A DNA stretch of 64,000 nucleotides from Lumbricus rubellus. Its lineage: Eukaryota > Annelida > Clitellata > Crassiclitellata > Lumbricidae. Positions 34,457-49,144 of this stretch are shown piece by piece. Under the pieces are notes generated by a model. It made no database searches. It saw only the letters and a program-made list of their open reading frames with translations, and was not told the origin of the DNA. Every line of letters begins with the position of its first letter. The stretch's first letter is position 1. The position numbers and the translations under genes were made by a program. The stretch lies in assembly GCA_945859605.1 (NCBI GenBank), contig OX243822.1:26605685-26669684 (forward strand), given 5' to 3'.

Positions 34457-37400
34457 CCAACCAATCAATCAATCAATCACATAAATTTATATAGTGCTCC
34501 TTCAAGATCCCTACTCAGAAGCGCTCCCAACCCAGGCCTGGTCAAAAAGAAAAGTCTTGAGAAGACTTTCCCCCTTTTCCAAGCAAGCGTTTGAAAACCA
34601 TTCTTTTTGATTGTTGGTTGGTGTCAGGTCGGGAGTGCCTCTGAGGAGTTCTCTTGAGGGGCGCCATATAAATGTACGATTACAATTACAATTACATTGC
34701 AATAGAAAGAGCCAGCAGGGTCGTGAGAAAGCGAATGGAGAGCAGGAGGGAGGCCATTCCAGATAGCTGGACCTACCATGGAAAATGCTCTTCGCTGCAT
34801 AGTAGCGGTACGACAAAAAGGGACAAGATAGTCACTGCAGGCAGCTGACCGCAGCGAACGACGGCCCAGAGAGACGGAGACAGGAGTAAAAAGTGCACAA
34901 AGATATGATGGAGCTTGAGACAGGATGCAGCGACAAGCAATAGACGAAACTCTATAGGAAATGCGTTGCTGCAGTGGGAGCCAGTGGAGGTCGTCCCTCA
35001 TGAAGGCAGAAACATTGATTAAACCGGGAGATGCCACCAACAAAGAGTGTCTACATTAAGTTTATCTGAAGCATGTAGTGTGACTTGAATGACGACTTTA
35101 TGATATCTAAATGAATCATATTAAAGGTGTCTAAGAAAAGCATTGTGTTGTGCAGTGCTTAGTGACTCCCACGGAGATGGTTACTGTGTGGAGACCTTGA
35201 GAATCAAGTCCTTTACTTACACCTTGTCAGCGCCGTTGCTCTGGGGTTTCCAAAACAAATATGAAAATATTAGTAACTACAACAAAAACAACTAATCACT
35301 GTCACATAACCCTAACAACTAGCAACTCCAAAAGAGCCGCAATTAGTCACATTTTATCTGAGTGACCACAACAGTCAACTGCCATGATGGTTGAAACTAA
35401 TAATACGATGGTTCGAGTTTTCACACACTGACCGAGATGCGGAAAGCAAAGCTCCTGAGGAGGCTGAGTTCCTCCACTTCCGTATCCGCTGTTAAGACGA
35501 TGATGCCATCAACGTTTTCCAACGTCTCAACCTTTTTCGAATCACTGTAGTACGTCAGTGCGGCGCTTGTTAACACGCACCAACATTTCTGCCAGCTCTG
35601 AAAAACAGAGCAAGAAAAGCGGTGTTAATTCGTTTATTGATTCGTTTCTACGGCGCCTTTTTATACGGACTATTCAGAAGCACTCCCAACTCTAGCATGG
35701 GGGAAAAGTACAGTTTTTTTAGTTGAGTTTATGTTAATCAAGTTTTCGAAACTTGAAACTTTAAAAAAACATAACCGCACAATCTTTCATAATTAGGTAG
35801 ATATATACGATTTTGGATTTAGGATAATGTGGCTTTTGAACATTTCAAAGATTTCATCAATGATATGAATTATAAATGTTTATTGCAAATGTCAGTACAC
35901 CAAATGCAGATAGCAATTGCTCAAATAAAAATGCTCTTACCTTTTCTTATCTTAATTATCTTCATTCAAACCACATGAATACTCCTTCCTATCTTTTCTA
36001 ATATTACCCACTATCGCCCATCCCTGAAAATTGTTAAACTGACAATGAAAACACGAAAAATAGATGAGGATAAATACCTTGTCGACTGCCTGCTTTAGTA
36101 GCCAACCTTTTTTAACGTACATCAGATCCTGAAAAATGAAGGACAAATTTACACCAATAATATAAAATAAAAAATTATTATAATCATTACTATTTTTCAA
36201 TTTTTTGCAAACAGGATCGCTCATGGTTTCAAAAATAATGAATAAAATAGCAATTATAATAATAATTAACATCTTTTTACTGTGCTCTTTCATTGTCTCT
36301 GCCTCTTATGAGATTTATTTATTATTATCTCAGGAAAAAACGTCAGGTGGGTCAGGCCTCGTCTTCAAGTTGCGAGGTAAAAGTCACCAGGTTATAATCA
36401 TCGTCGTCATCATCATTACCATCATCATCATTGTTGTTATTATGAAATTGTAAATGAAGTCCAGTTCAACTCTTATATCATCTCAAATTCACATTCATGT
36501 TTTTTCTCCAATTCACGCTTACAAAATATTTGCATTAACATTCATTCTGTCAAGTCACATTAGAAGTCATGGAAATTAACCACTACATCCACAGACAAAT
36601 TCACTGAAATTTACATTTAAGTTGAAATTTACATTTAATCTGAAATTTACATTTAAGTTAAAATTTACATTTATGCTGAAATTTACAATAAAAGCTTAAA
36701 TTTACATTTACGTTGATATTCACAATTATGCGTACATTTACATTTGCAGTTATTTCCACTTTAGGAGTTCGTGAGACAGCTTCTGAACTTCTTGATCCAA
36801 CCTCCGGAGATCCCTTCGAAATCTTTAAAAAGATGAAAAATTAATCAATTGATAGAAAAATACAACCATCAGATATAAAAATGTATAACTCTAATGATAG
36901 CAAAGTTCACCTTGTATCATGTCTCAAGCTGAACACCATATAAAAGAAAAAGCCTCAATGCTTCAGCTAACTACAATCACTAAGCTGGTGCACTCATTTT
37001 GCAGTTAAGAAAGCAAGGGTGAGTACAAATAGGATAGAACTTGTGTCCAAATAGTTTGTATCATCCAGGTCAAGATTTTAACTTGCAACCTATGGGTTAC
37101 CAGTTGGGCTGTTGACCACTCGACAATCACAAACTCTTTGGTCACTAAAACGTGTTTCTCACAAGCCAGATTCCTCAGCCACATACAAGGGTAAGCTTAT
37201 TTAAAAAATCCAACCCAAGGACTTTCCATAAAATACAACGTGTTCTTAAAAACACAATCCCGTTCACTTTTTGTGTTTATACATAATGTACAATTTATTT
37301 TTAAAAACATGATCCAATTCTCTTCTACGAAACAATACAGGGTATTCAAAAAATCAACCACTTCTCATCAATGAATCATAATAGACAAGATCCAAATCAA

Positions 37401-40400
37401 CTGCACTGCTGTCAGTGTATAGTACACAGTGTTACCAAACAATTCAATCCAGAACAAACCCAATATTATGCGCATTTTGCCACATGCATGTCACTTCAAA
37501 CAATACAACACACACATGCGTAATCCATAAAAACAGTCGGTGAATCAATTAGAATGGAGCATTGGTAAACATGCCAATCAGAAAGATTTGTGCAATCATT
37601 TCAGTTAGTAAACGCAACAATCTGATTAAAATCGTTAAAAATTGATTAGAGTTCAATCAATTCATTCAAAAGCAAAATCACTCGCCAAAAGCTATTCTAC
37701 CAACCAAAAAGTTCTAAAATAATTTACCCGCAGGACCACCCTGACTCGATTTAAATTCCTAAAACATTTAGCCAATTAAATTAAATTATTTGACATGTGC
37801 GAAGTTCTAAATAAACACAACGTTCAGAAATGCACATTGAAGCTAGGCAGCCATTATGATAATTTCAGAGCAATAAGTAGACGTGAATGGAAAAGGAAAG
37901 GTTTTCGTTTAGACTTTAGACCAATGACACTAGGCAAGAGAGTTGTGAACAAGACGAGGTAGAGTTTCAGAAGATGGAGAGAACACCAACAAAAGATAAG
38001 ACGTGTACTAGGTAAAACATACTATCCAGCAGATGTTGGTCAAAGAAGACAAGCCTTTGACAGACTTGCAAGATGCAACCATGGAAGATAAGAAGGAAGA
38101 TGACTTGCAACTTGCAAGTGCATTGTACACAAGGATTGCTATTTGTAGTCAATATGCTCAGGAAGTCAGTATAGCTAATGCAGAGGCAACATGGTCACGG
38201 AACAAGAGTCCAAGACACAGCAGATCTTTCTTAATTTAACTTGTCCTAAATATCTAAAACCATTTCACTTGCTCCACACAGTAATCAGACTCAAAAGTAA
38301 ATTCAGAAATTAATTTGAATCATTTTTTAAAGTGAAACATCATTCAAACCAACAATATTTCCTAAACAAATTTAACTCTGTTTAAAAATCCTAAATAATC
38401 TGGACTCAACTGCAATTCCTAATTCAAATCAATTCAAGTTGAAATTCAAAATAAATTTCTCTTGACTCACATTTCCATACGATTTGGAACTGGCCTAAAT
38501 TCCTAAATCATTTTACTCAGTTCAAACTCCAAAAATTACTGAATATGGCATGAAAAAATCTTAAATAATTTTAACTAAGTTTAAACTCAAAAAAACTGAA
38601 CATGGCCTGAATTAATAAATAAATCTAACAATGGCTTAAACACCCAAATAATTCAAACCAACCTTAAACTTATTTGGAAATGGCTCAAATTCTTAAATCA
38701 TCTTAACTCAGCTTAGACTCCAAAATAACTGAACACAGCCTGAATTAATAAATAAATCTAAAAACCGCTAAAACACCGAAAATAATTCAAACCCACCTTA
38801 AACTCATCTGTTTCATTCCTACTCCGACCTCGAAATCCCGGACTCCTCGCTCCAACCCGCGGCGTGCTCGAAAACACCGCGGACGCCGGCAACCGCTCCC
38901 CGCCATTCGTCTTCCACGTTCTTCCGGCCTTCGTCTCCCACCCATCGGTCGAAGAATCCGTCGAAAGCCTCCTCTGGTCGGCAGCGACGGTCCGCGACCT
39001 CACCCGCGACCTCGAAACGCTCTGCGCCGCTGGCTTCCTGTTCCGGAGCGGACTGTTGGACGCGTGTCTTGACCTTGGAACGTCCTCACTCATCACCAAG
39101 GTCTCCGATCGCGTCCAGTTCGGCGATGCGACATCCACGTCTGACGTTGTCGCCATCTGCTCCCAGAACATCGCGGTGCTCGACACGATATTCGTGTGGC
39201 TGAACTTCTCCAGCTCCATCGACGTTGAAGATTTCCGCCTCGGAAACACGGCGACCCTCGCCCGGTCGTCGATGCGATCCAAACCGAACGGCTCGGCATC
39301 GTATCGCCGCAGCGGCGTAACATTCAGACATGCACCACCGATGTTAGTCATGCTCGTGAGGAGGAGGGAAAGGTGCGAACCATGCGGGCTGTTGGCAGGC
39401 GAAGAAGAAGCACTAAAGGCACTCACCGTGACCGCTCGATGCTTCGAGGGGTTCCGATCGGTCGACGAGCTGCGACCGTTCGGTTCCGCGTGGTAGCGTT
39501 CCCCGATTCCACCGCCACGTCCGGACGACAGGTTCTGCAGACTGTTGCTCTTGCGAAGGTTGTCCGTGTACGACCGATCGTTCCGATGCTTCATGTTCCG
39601 CACTCCGCGGTACGTCTGCGGCGCCTTTTCGACGCCACCGAGCTCCTTCCTCTCCGGTTCGGGTTTCCGGTTCGCTTGCTGGCTGCCGGTCAGTACGTAT
39701 GAAGTCGTTCGCGGTTCGGTTGCTACATCGCGGATTGCTGGAGTTGTTGTTGTTGTGGTTGGACGGATTGAGTGAATGGTTGTTCGGTTGTTGCTGTCTG
39801 TTGTTTTGTTGTTCATTGATCCGTAGGTTGAGTCGCTCGTTGAGCTTAGGGTTCCGTTGATCTGGAAAACAGGAAGTGATGACCGTAATGTAATGTGATA
39901 ATTATATACGTAGATGTAAAAAAAAATCGATAAAAACGGGAGAAAAAAATGGGGAACAACGTCGCTTTATTCGAGAAAAATTTTTAAAAGCGGAAAGTGA
40001 AAAAATAAACCGACTTTGTTACATCTTGTACAACAGTTTAAAATTTAAAATCTTGTTCATGCATTTTAATTTTAATGAACAAATAAATAAAACAGCTTAG
40101 TAAGTTTTCACTTGGTAAAATGATAAAATGAATTAATTAGTGGAATCCCTGACAATACAAAGACAGCGTAAGAAATATCAGACGAAAATAACATTAAGAA
40201 AAATAATTGCAGACAGTAAATCCATAAATATATGATCACAGAAAAAATATTAAAAAAGAAAAAACGGACTTTTTTCGAGAAGAATAAAAAACGAAAAAAG
40301 TTTTTTACAATTACGATTATTTATATGTATCTTTGAATCTGCTATTAACCCTTTGCATTTAGAGAAGGCTGCTTAGTAATGGTGGCTGCTTAGTAATGGT

Positions 40401-42862
40401 GGCTGCTTAGTAATGGTGGCTGCTTAGTAATGCAGCCATAGAGAGAGAGAGACAGACAGAAACACAGAATTGGATAGACACATAAAAGACAAAAGGCAGT
40501 CAAGAAAAGAAAACTGACAGAACCAAAGAACAAAAGAAACAGAATGATAGACAGAGACAGATAGCAAGACGCAGACAGACACAGAGATACTGACATACAG
40601 ACACAAACAGACAGAGACATACACAGACAGACATAGAGACACACACAGACAGACATAGAGAGACACACATACAGACATAGGGACAAAAAGAGATGCACAC
40701 ACAAGTAGAGGAGACGTATACAGAAGATAGTGAGACAGACAGACAGATACAAAGACTCATTAAATCCATGAACAACATTGACCCAGATTCACATCATTCC
40801 CTTCCACACAATTTCCATAACCACCTTTAGCCCTTCAGAATACATCAACCCACACTCCACGAGTTTAACACCAGCAGCAGCCACCTAATTACCCATTGCA
40901 ATCAACACCAGGTGAGACCCAGCAGCAGGTCAAAGTTCATACAGGTAAGCGAATCTCACACCTTGTCGGTGGCACTCAGGTTACAGAGACAATTGAAGTG
41001 CACAGGTATGCAATGACCAGCAGGTCTGACCACTCACCACCCATCACTCAGTAAGTGACCAAGGGCCGCGTGTAGGCAGAGGTATGTGGCCAAGTGGTCA
41101 AAGACATACAGCCTGTAGCAACGATTGTTTACAATGCTTCATATGATAATAATAATAATAACAACAACGCTGAATTTTGTTAGTGCCCTAACACAGGATG
41201 TCCACTATTATGACCTCTTGCATTGAAGTTGCTGAAGACAAAATTCCAACTGCATTCCATTGTAACTGGTCATCATTTTAATTACATTCAATGATAACAG
41301 GACAACATATTAACTGGAAAACACTATAACTGGACAATACTCTAACTGGACAATATTCTAACTGGACAATATTCTAACTGGACAATATTCTAACTGGACA
41401 ATATTCTAACTGGACAATATTCTAACTGGACAATATTCTAACTGGACAATATTCTAACTGGACAATATTCTAACTGGACAATATTCTAACTGGACAATAT
41501 TCTAACTGGACAATATTCTAACTGGACAGTGTTCCAGGTTGAATACAGCTGATTCTAACAGCAGTCTAACCACACAACATTGGTTGTTTTTCTAAGCTGA
41601 AGACATGATTCTAATTAGATAACATTCTAACCTGGCACCACTGCTCTAAATTAAGATTCCTCTAGCCCAGCATTTCTTATGGTTCTTGTGCAGACACTAG
41701 CCACTAGCCACCCTTGCAACAGCTGTGTTACAGCACCGTAGAAATTTTTGCTGTCTTTGCTATCATTATTTAATTTGAAGCATTCTAAAAATCATTCAGT
41801 CACTTTCATTCTAACCCAGAAGGAAAAGAAGGATGAGTAGGAGGAGCAGGAAGAGAGGAGGAAGAAGACAAAGGGGTGGAAGGATCAAACGCGTAGCCTG
41901 AGTGTAAAAAGGCAGGTGCAGTAACCACTGGGCCACTGAATCTCAGAATTCCGTTAAATTAAACTGACATTCCAGAATGTTCAGTTGCAGCACGTGACAT
42001 AATTAACACCAGCCACCAACACAATGGCAGTCACAGTAGAGAGACAGAGAGAGACAGCGTTTGGTAAGAGTGCCTGCATACTATTCAAAAGAGAGTGTAA
42101 GACCTGTTGAATCCTACAACTATGAGACCTCCTACCATAAGCCCTCCTACCATGAGACCTCTGCCATGACACCTCATGCCACACAGATCACCTTCTACCA
42201 TGCAACCTACCCAGGGTGAGAATTGCCAGAGGGGAGGGGTTCAACCCTCCCAGTCTTTTTAGAGCCCCAAGTTAAAGTATGTTTTTCACACCCAAATTCC
42301 AAGTGGACCATTGTCGAACCCCAACCCCCAGTTATTTTTCCACAATTCTTACACTGAACCTACCACCATAAGATCTTCTACTGTGAAACCCACGCACCAT
42401 GAAGATGATGACGAGGATGATGAAGCACATAGTGATGAAGACAATGATGAGTATGCTTAACAGGATGCGGGTAATGACAACCCATCACTTTGTGAGCGAA
42501 GAAATTGTTCAAGGCCCACACAAAGTAAATTATATTATTACCACATGATGCAGAGGATGGTGATCAAGCTGTAGACTGGTTGATGAGGTCAGTGGTTGGG
42601 TGGCTGGTGGTCTCGTTATGGTCCTTGGTCGAGGCTGTGACTTCAGATTGCGTGGATAGATGATCAATAGATCTTGCCACCTGAAACGACAATCACAGTG
42701 CTATCACTTTTACCATTATTATTACAATTATTACCGGTAATTACCCATTAATATTATTATCACGATTATTACGACTATGAGGACTATGATGACTATGATG
42801 ACTATGATTATTATCATTATTATCATTACGATTATCATTGTTATCATTAAATTATCATTATT

Positions 42863-42911
<49 letters not shown>

Positions 42912-43601
42912 CTATCATTATTTTTCATGAATAGATGGCAAAGTCAATTGACTAATTAACCAACCAATTAAAATGAAACCAGAATGAAGCCCCTTCGAAC
43001 CCTTACCAACCGCACTCTCATCAAGCCCCTCCTCCTTCATCTATGAAGCGCCTCCTCAAACGACCACCCACCTGTTGATTTCATCCTTTGACGTTCCCTT
43101 GACGTACGTCACCCTGTCAAGTGACGTAATCCCGATCGCGTACTGGTGCCCTGTTGAGTCTTGTGCGTTGAACACATCGCTGCACTGGTTCATGTCGATC
43201 ACCCCCTGTGCAATCGTGCTGACCTGGAAAGGGCAAAGACAAGGTCAAATCAATCCATTTCTTGTACTTAGTTTTTCCAGGACAACTTCAACTCACAAAA
43301 TATAGACTTTTCTAATTCTTTCTATAAACTATGCTCAAGACTTTCCTCTTTGGTCATGTCCTGGTCGTGAGCACCTCTGAGTAGTTAGCCTGAATAGGTG
43401 CTAGATAAATTCCATAGACAGACAGACAGAGACAGACAGACAGATAGATAAAGTAATACGAAGTAAGATAAGACATGATCAGATACCTTCGTCTCTCACA
43501 CCCTCTCTATTTCTCTATCTCCTTTCTTTCTATCCTTCCCTCCCGTCCCTTCTCTCTGTCTCAGTGTGTGTGTGTGTGTGTGTGTGTGCGTGAGTGTGTG
43601 C

Positions 43602-43636
<35 letters not shown>

Positions 43637-46600
43637 TGTGTGTGTCTGTGTGTGTGTGCGTGTGTCTCCATCTTCGTTTCAGTCTTGTTTCTTTCTCCAT
43701 CTTGTCTTTCTCTATCTTGCCCTTCTCTGTCTCTGTCTGTCTGTCTGTCTACCTCTCTCTCTCTCCCCATCTGTCTATTTTGAGGAGACTGCATGTGTCT
43801 GTCTCTCCCAATGTCTCTTTCTGTCTCTTTTCCTCTCTCTTTGTCTCTCTATCTTTGTGTCCCTTACTCTGTTTGTATTTCTCAGCTGCATTAAACTCAA
43901 TTCGACGTATATCCGTCGGCCATCCTATTTGACCTTGACCTATCGATTTTTAGCCGAACTCGGTATTATACTACCGATTGGTCCTGGGTCTTCTGGATAA
44001 ACCAAAAATATTTCCCGCCAGTCAACATCAATAGAACGTTCTGTAAGTTTCGCGATTACCTTACCCTATTGCGGTAAGGTAAAGATGACACCTTACTTAC
44101 TTACTTACTTACTTACCAACGGTACCATGCAGTAGCATATCCACAAAGTGTCGTCAAACAACGAACGTAAAAAATTATACGCCTTAGACACCTTTATAAT
44201 TGTTCCATTTGACTCTATAAATTCCGCCGCCGCAAAGCTTCAGCAATCAGCAATCGAAGTTGTCTAAAAATGGCCGACCGGTTTACATATTTTAAATTAT
44301 CTCAGCTTCCAGCGCACTTAGAATCGTCATTTTGGTGTCTAAACGTACATAGTTCGGGGTGAGGATGGCCCTATAGCCAAATCTTTTTCTTATGACATTT
44401 TCGTGGTGTGTACCAAATTTCATGCTTGTATCACAGAGTGAACAATTTTTTACCAGGCCGCTGTACTATACGATAGTTTCGATTGGGGAATGGATTAACC
44501 GATATAAAAACGCATGCTCCACTCACTCGCACCTTGGCAGTGCTAGTCCCTAGACTGGATAAAGGAGGATGGCGACGCTAAATGGTATTTGTTATGACAT
44601 TATCGTTAAACTGAATTCAACTACCATTATCCGGATATTTTATGAAAATTTATTTTAAACACTGTATTAATAATTAAGCACAGATACATGTACGTACGGG
44701 AGCAGCTTAAATAAATAATTTATGTCGACTCGAATTCAACCCTGTTCGACAAACTCTGGATCAATCCATCCATCGGTTATTTTATCATTTTTATGCTTAG
44801 TTCTCTAGTAGTTAAGTCGATATAAATGGGCATACTTCACTACAAGATGTCACTGAACAACGGAAATTGCAATGGTTTCTTACACACCTTTAAACTTGTA
44901 TTCACTAACATTATAACTTCATCAACGGTAGTTACATAAAACATTCATATAGTTAATTATTCATTCATTCGGATAAAAAATATAGCACCCCTTCAAGAAA
45001 ACTGGCCGGGGGCACTCCCGATTTCAGCGCGCCCAAAAGAGAACAGTCTTAAGTTTAGTGATGAAAGATTCTGGCAGAGCTGAGAGATCCAGGGTGTAGA
45101 CTGTAGACGTACTTCTAATGGAAGGTCAATCCAGACCATGTACTGGGTCAACCATAGATCAATTCTTCGTGGTTGCACCACGAGCAAATGAAACTAAGAG
45201 GTACTTCCATTTCAGAAGAGTGTAGGGGACAACGTCATTGGATACCCAACGAAAGGCAGCATAGCTCTCAGAGGTAAATTAGGGAAAGGCCCTGACGACA
45301 TCGCCATACCAGAGCAGCTACCCTGAACTCAATACGCTGACGAATAGGGAGCAAGTGAAGCACCTCCAGCAAATAGTTGGAGAAGTGACCATATTTAGGG
45401 ATTTTCCCAATGAGGCGCGCAGCAGAGCACAACACCCGGTCAAGACAAGTCATTCTGCTGGATGGGAGGCCAAAGCATTGCGAAGAGCAATAGTCATGCG
45501 AGATGTTATTAAACGAAGAAATCACTATTTAACGTAAGAGTAGCAGACCTATACAGAGAACGGATGACAATTCGAAGTCGGTGTAGTTGATAGTAGCAGT
45601 CCCGAGCAAGACGATGATTGTACAGTTGTACACAACATATGTTAGCTTACGTATGTGGGCCTAAGTTCATACATTCATACATTCATTCAATCCATAGCGC
45701 CCCTGCAAGGGGAATACACCGAAGTCGACTCTAGAACGGCCAAAAGTAGGCCTATAGTTTTGACTGATGTAAGCAACTGCGCCTTAAGGCAGTTTTTGAG
45801 AATGTTTACTGCAACTGTACTATGTACAGCGCATCAATGCAATGGAAGACTGTTCCGAGAAGAGGATGATTCAATACACGATAAGCGTTAGTCGATGCAT
45901 GGAAACCCACGCGCGCGCACTCAACACTAACCCACCCACACACTCATATTCGAAATACAGAAAACTACATGTAGTGTAAATTATACGGTATAATACACAG
46001 CACACGGCCAATTGTTGGTTTTTGTAACCAAACAAGTTGAGAACAACAACGTATACAGTAAAAGTTAAGAACGATCCAACCATATCACAAATGCAGCTGC
46101 TGAATTTATAGCATCGAAAGAATGCCTTATAAAGGTGTCCAAAAGAAGCAACTTATTGCCAACGGCTCAACGACATCTTACCTTTCCCAGATCTGGCTAT
46201 TTAAGCCCTTCATTTCCTTCTATACCACTAACAATAACTGATATGCAACCTCTCTCGTTCAATTTTCTCTGGTATATTTTATGTTTGAATGCATACAAGC
46301 TTGTCATAACACAGTGCTGTGGGTCTGCTAGTGCATCTCATTAAAGAATAAACTTACTTACTTACTTACTTACTGTATGTCTCTCCCTATGTCTCTTTCC
46401 GTCTCTTTTCCTCTCTCTTTGTCTCTCTCTCTCTTTGTGTCCCTTATATTATATGCCTCTCTCTGTCTGTATTTTTCAGCATCATAAATCTAAACTGCAT
46501 TAAACTCAATTCGACGTATATCCGTCGGCCAATCTATTCCTATTTTACCTTCACCTCTCGACCTTTAGCCGAACTCGGCTTAAACCCGCCGATTGATTCT

Positions 46601-47064
46601 GGGTCTTCAGGATAAACCAAAATATTTCCCGCCGCTTAACATCAATAGAACCTTCTGGAAATTCTGCGATTACCATTGCCAAATTTTAGTAAGGTAAAGA
46701 CGACACCATGCTTAGTTACTTACTTACTTACCAACGGTACCATGCAGTAGCATATCCACGAAGTGTCGTCAAACATCAAACAACGTAATATACGACTTCG
46801 ACACCTTTATAATTGTTCCCACCGACTCTATAAAATCAGCAGCCGCAAATCTCGTCTACGATGCTTTGATTTGGGGAATGGATTAACCGATATAAAAACG
46901 CATGCTCCACTCATTCGCACCTTGGCAGTGCCAGTCCCTAGACTGGATAAAGGAGGATGGCGACGCTAATGTTATTTGTTTTCACAGTATCGTTAAACTG
47001 AAACAACTACTATTATTCGGATATTTTATGAAAAAAATTTTAAAGACCTCTTTTTAAAGACTGT

Positions 47065-47113
<49 letters not shown>

Positions 47114-48760
47114 TATTAATAATTAAGCATAGATGCAGTATATGCACGGCATATTTTGTGTCGACTCGACTTCAACCTCGTTTGATAAACTTTGGATTGA
47201 TCCATCCGTCGGTTATTTTATGCTTAGTTCTCTAGAAGTCGATATCAATGGGCATACTTTACTATAAGATGTCAATAAGCAACGGAAATTGCAGTGGTTT
47301 CTTAGACACCTCTAAACTTGTATCCACTAACACTATAAGTTCAGCAACGGTAGTAGCATCATGTAAATATGTGGTCAATTTGAATCCATCCATCCATCAT
47401 ATATTCATGTAATCCTATAGTTCCTTACATTTATTCATTCATTCGGACAAAAAAATATAGCGCCCCTTCAAGGAAACTAGTCAGAGGCACTTCCGATTTC
47501 AGTGCGCTCAAAGAGAACAGCCTTAAGTTTAGTGAGGAATGATTCTGGTAGAGCTCCAGGGTGTAGACGCACTTCTAAAGGAAGGTCATTCCAGACCACA
47601 GGGCCAACCATAGAGAAAACTCAATTCTTCATGGTTGCAGTACGAGCAAATGAAACTACGAGGACTTCCATTTCAGCCTAAGCGTAGGGGACGACGTCGT
47701 ATACGATACCAGACGTAAAGCAGTATATAGCTCTCGGAGGTAAATGGGGAGAGGCCCTGACGACATCGCCATACCAGAGTAGCTACCCTGAACTCAATAC
47801 GCTGTCGAATGGGAAGCCATTGAAGCACCTCCAGCAAATAGTTTGAGACATGACCATATTAATTTGAAGGATTTGTTAAGTTAGGCGCGCAGCAGAGCGC
47901 AACACCCCGTTTAGACAAGTCATTCTGCTGCATTGGGAGGCCAAAGTAGAGCGAAGAGCAGTAGTCAATGCGAGATGTTATAAATAACGAATAAATTTAC
48001 TATTTAACGTAAGAGCAGCAGCAGACGTGTACAGAGAACAGATGACAATGCGAAGTCGGTGTAGAACGTCATAGTAGCAGTCTCGACCAAGACGATGAAT
48101 GTACAGTTGTACACAACAAATGTCAGCTTGCGTATGTGGGCCTAAGTTCATACATTCATTCATTCAATCCCTAGCGCCCCTTCAAGGGAAATAAACCAAG
48201 GCCGATTCTATAGAGAACGGCCAAAAGTAGGCCTATAGTTTTGACTGATGTAAGCAACTGCGCCTTAAGGCAGTTTTTGAGAATGTTTACTATAACTACA
48301 TGTACAGCGCATCAATGTAATGCAATACTGTTCCAAGAAGAGGATGATTCAATACACGATAAGCATAAGCTTTAGTCGATGCATGGAGACCCACACCTAC
48401 CCACACACACACACATAAATATACAACACACGGCACACGGCCAATTGTTGGTTTTTGTAACCAAACTAGTTGAGAACTACAACGTATACAGTGAAAGTTA
48501 AGAATTGCTGAATTTATAGCATCGAAAGAATGCCTTATAAAGGTGTCCAAAAGAAGCAACTTATTGCCAACGGCTCAACGACATCTTACCTTTCCCAGAT
48601 CTGGCTATTTAAGCCCTTCATTTCCTTCTATACCACTAACAATAACTGATATGCAACCTCTCTCGTTCAATTTTCTCTGGTATATTTTTATGTTTGAATG
48701 CATATAAGCTTGTCATAACACAGTGCTGTGGGTCTGCTAGTGCATCTCATTAAAGAATAA

Positions 48761-48802
<42 letters not shown>

Positions 48803-49102
48803 CTACTTACTTACTTACTTGTCCGACTGTTTCTACCGGATCTGCCTGTATACCTGTCTACCTATTGTTCCCATGTCCACCGTATCCATCTTTAACTAGG
48901 GGGTTACTCATAGGATATTAAATCACACCCCACCTCACCCCCCTCCCACCCCCGTGTTGATTTCATCCATTCATTGCCGTTCGGTCCTAGGCCTACATTC
49001 CAGCTCCGTTGAGTGTCTATCTACCCCTCTGTCTGTCTCAGCCTATGCCTGTCTATCCGTCCATCTGTCTCTATGTCTGTCTCTATGTTTGGCTACCTAT
49101 CG

Positions 49103-49144
<42 letters not shown>

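Noticed and set aside
36760..36822. Reading exon F as a coil (LRRLDQEVQKLSHELL)
   Set aside because: That frame is out of phase with exons E and G; the in-phase reading gives a family-like RTPKDLMYVKKGW.
38864..39496. 210-codon plus-strand frame and 76-109 codon frames near it
   Set aside because: Shadows of exon E, which has consistent splice sites and phase on the minus strand.
43475..44000. Cys/Val/Leu-rich membrane-like frames
   Set aside because: GT and CTGT microsatellite translations; the same holds for 48954-49379 and 57664-58430.
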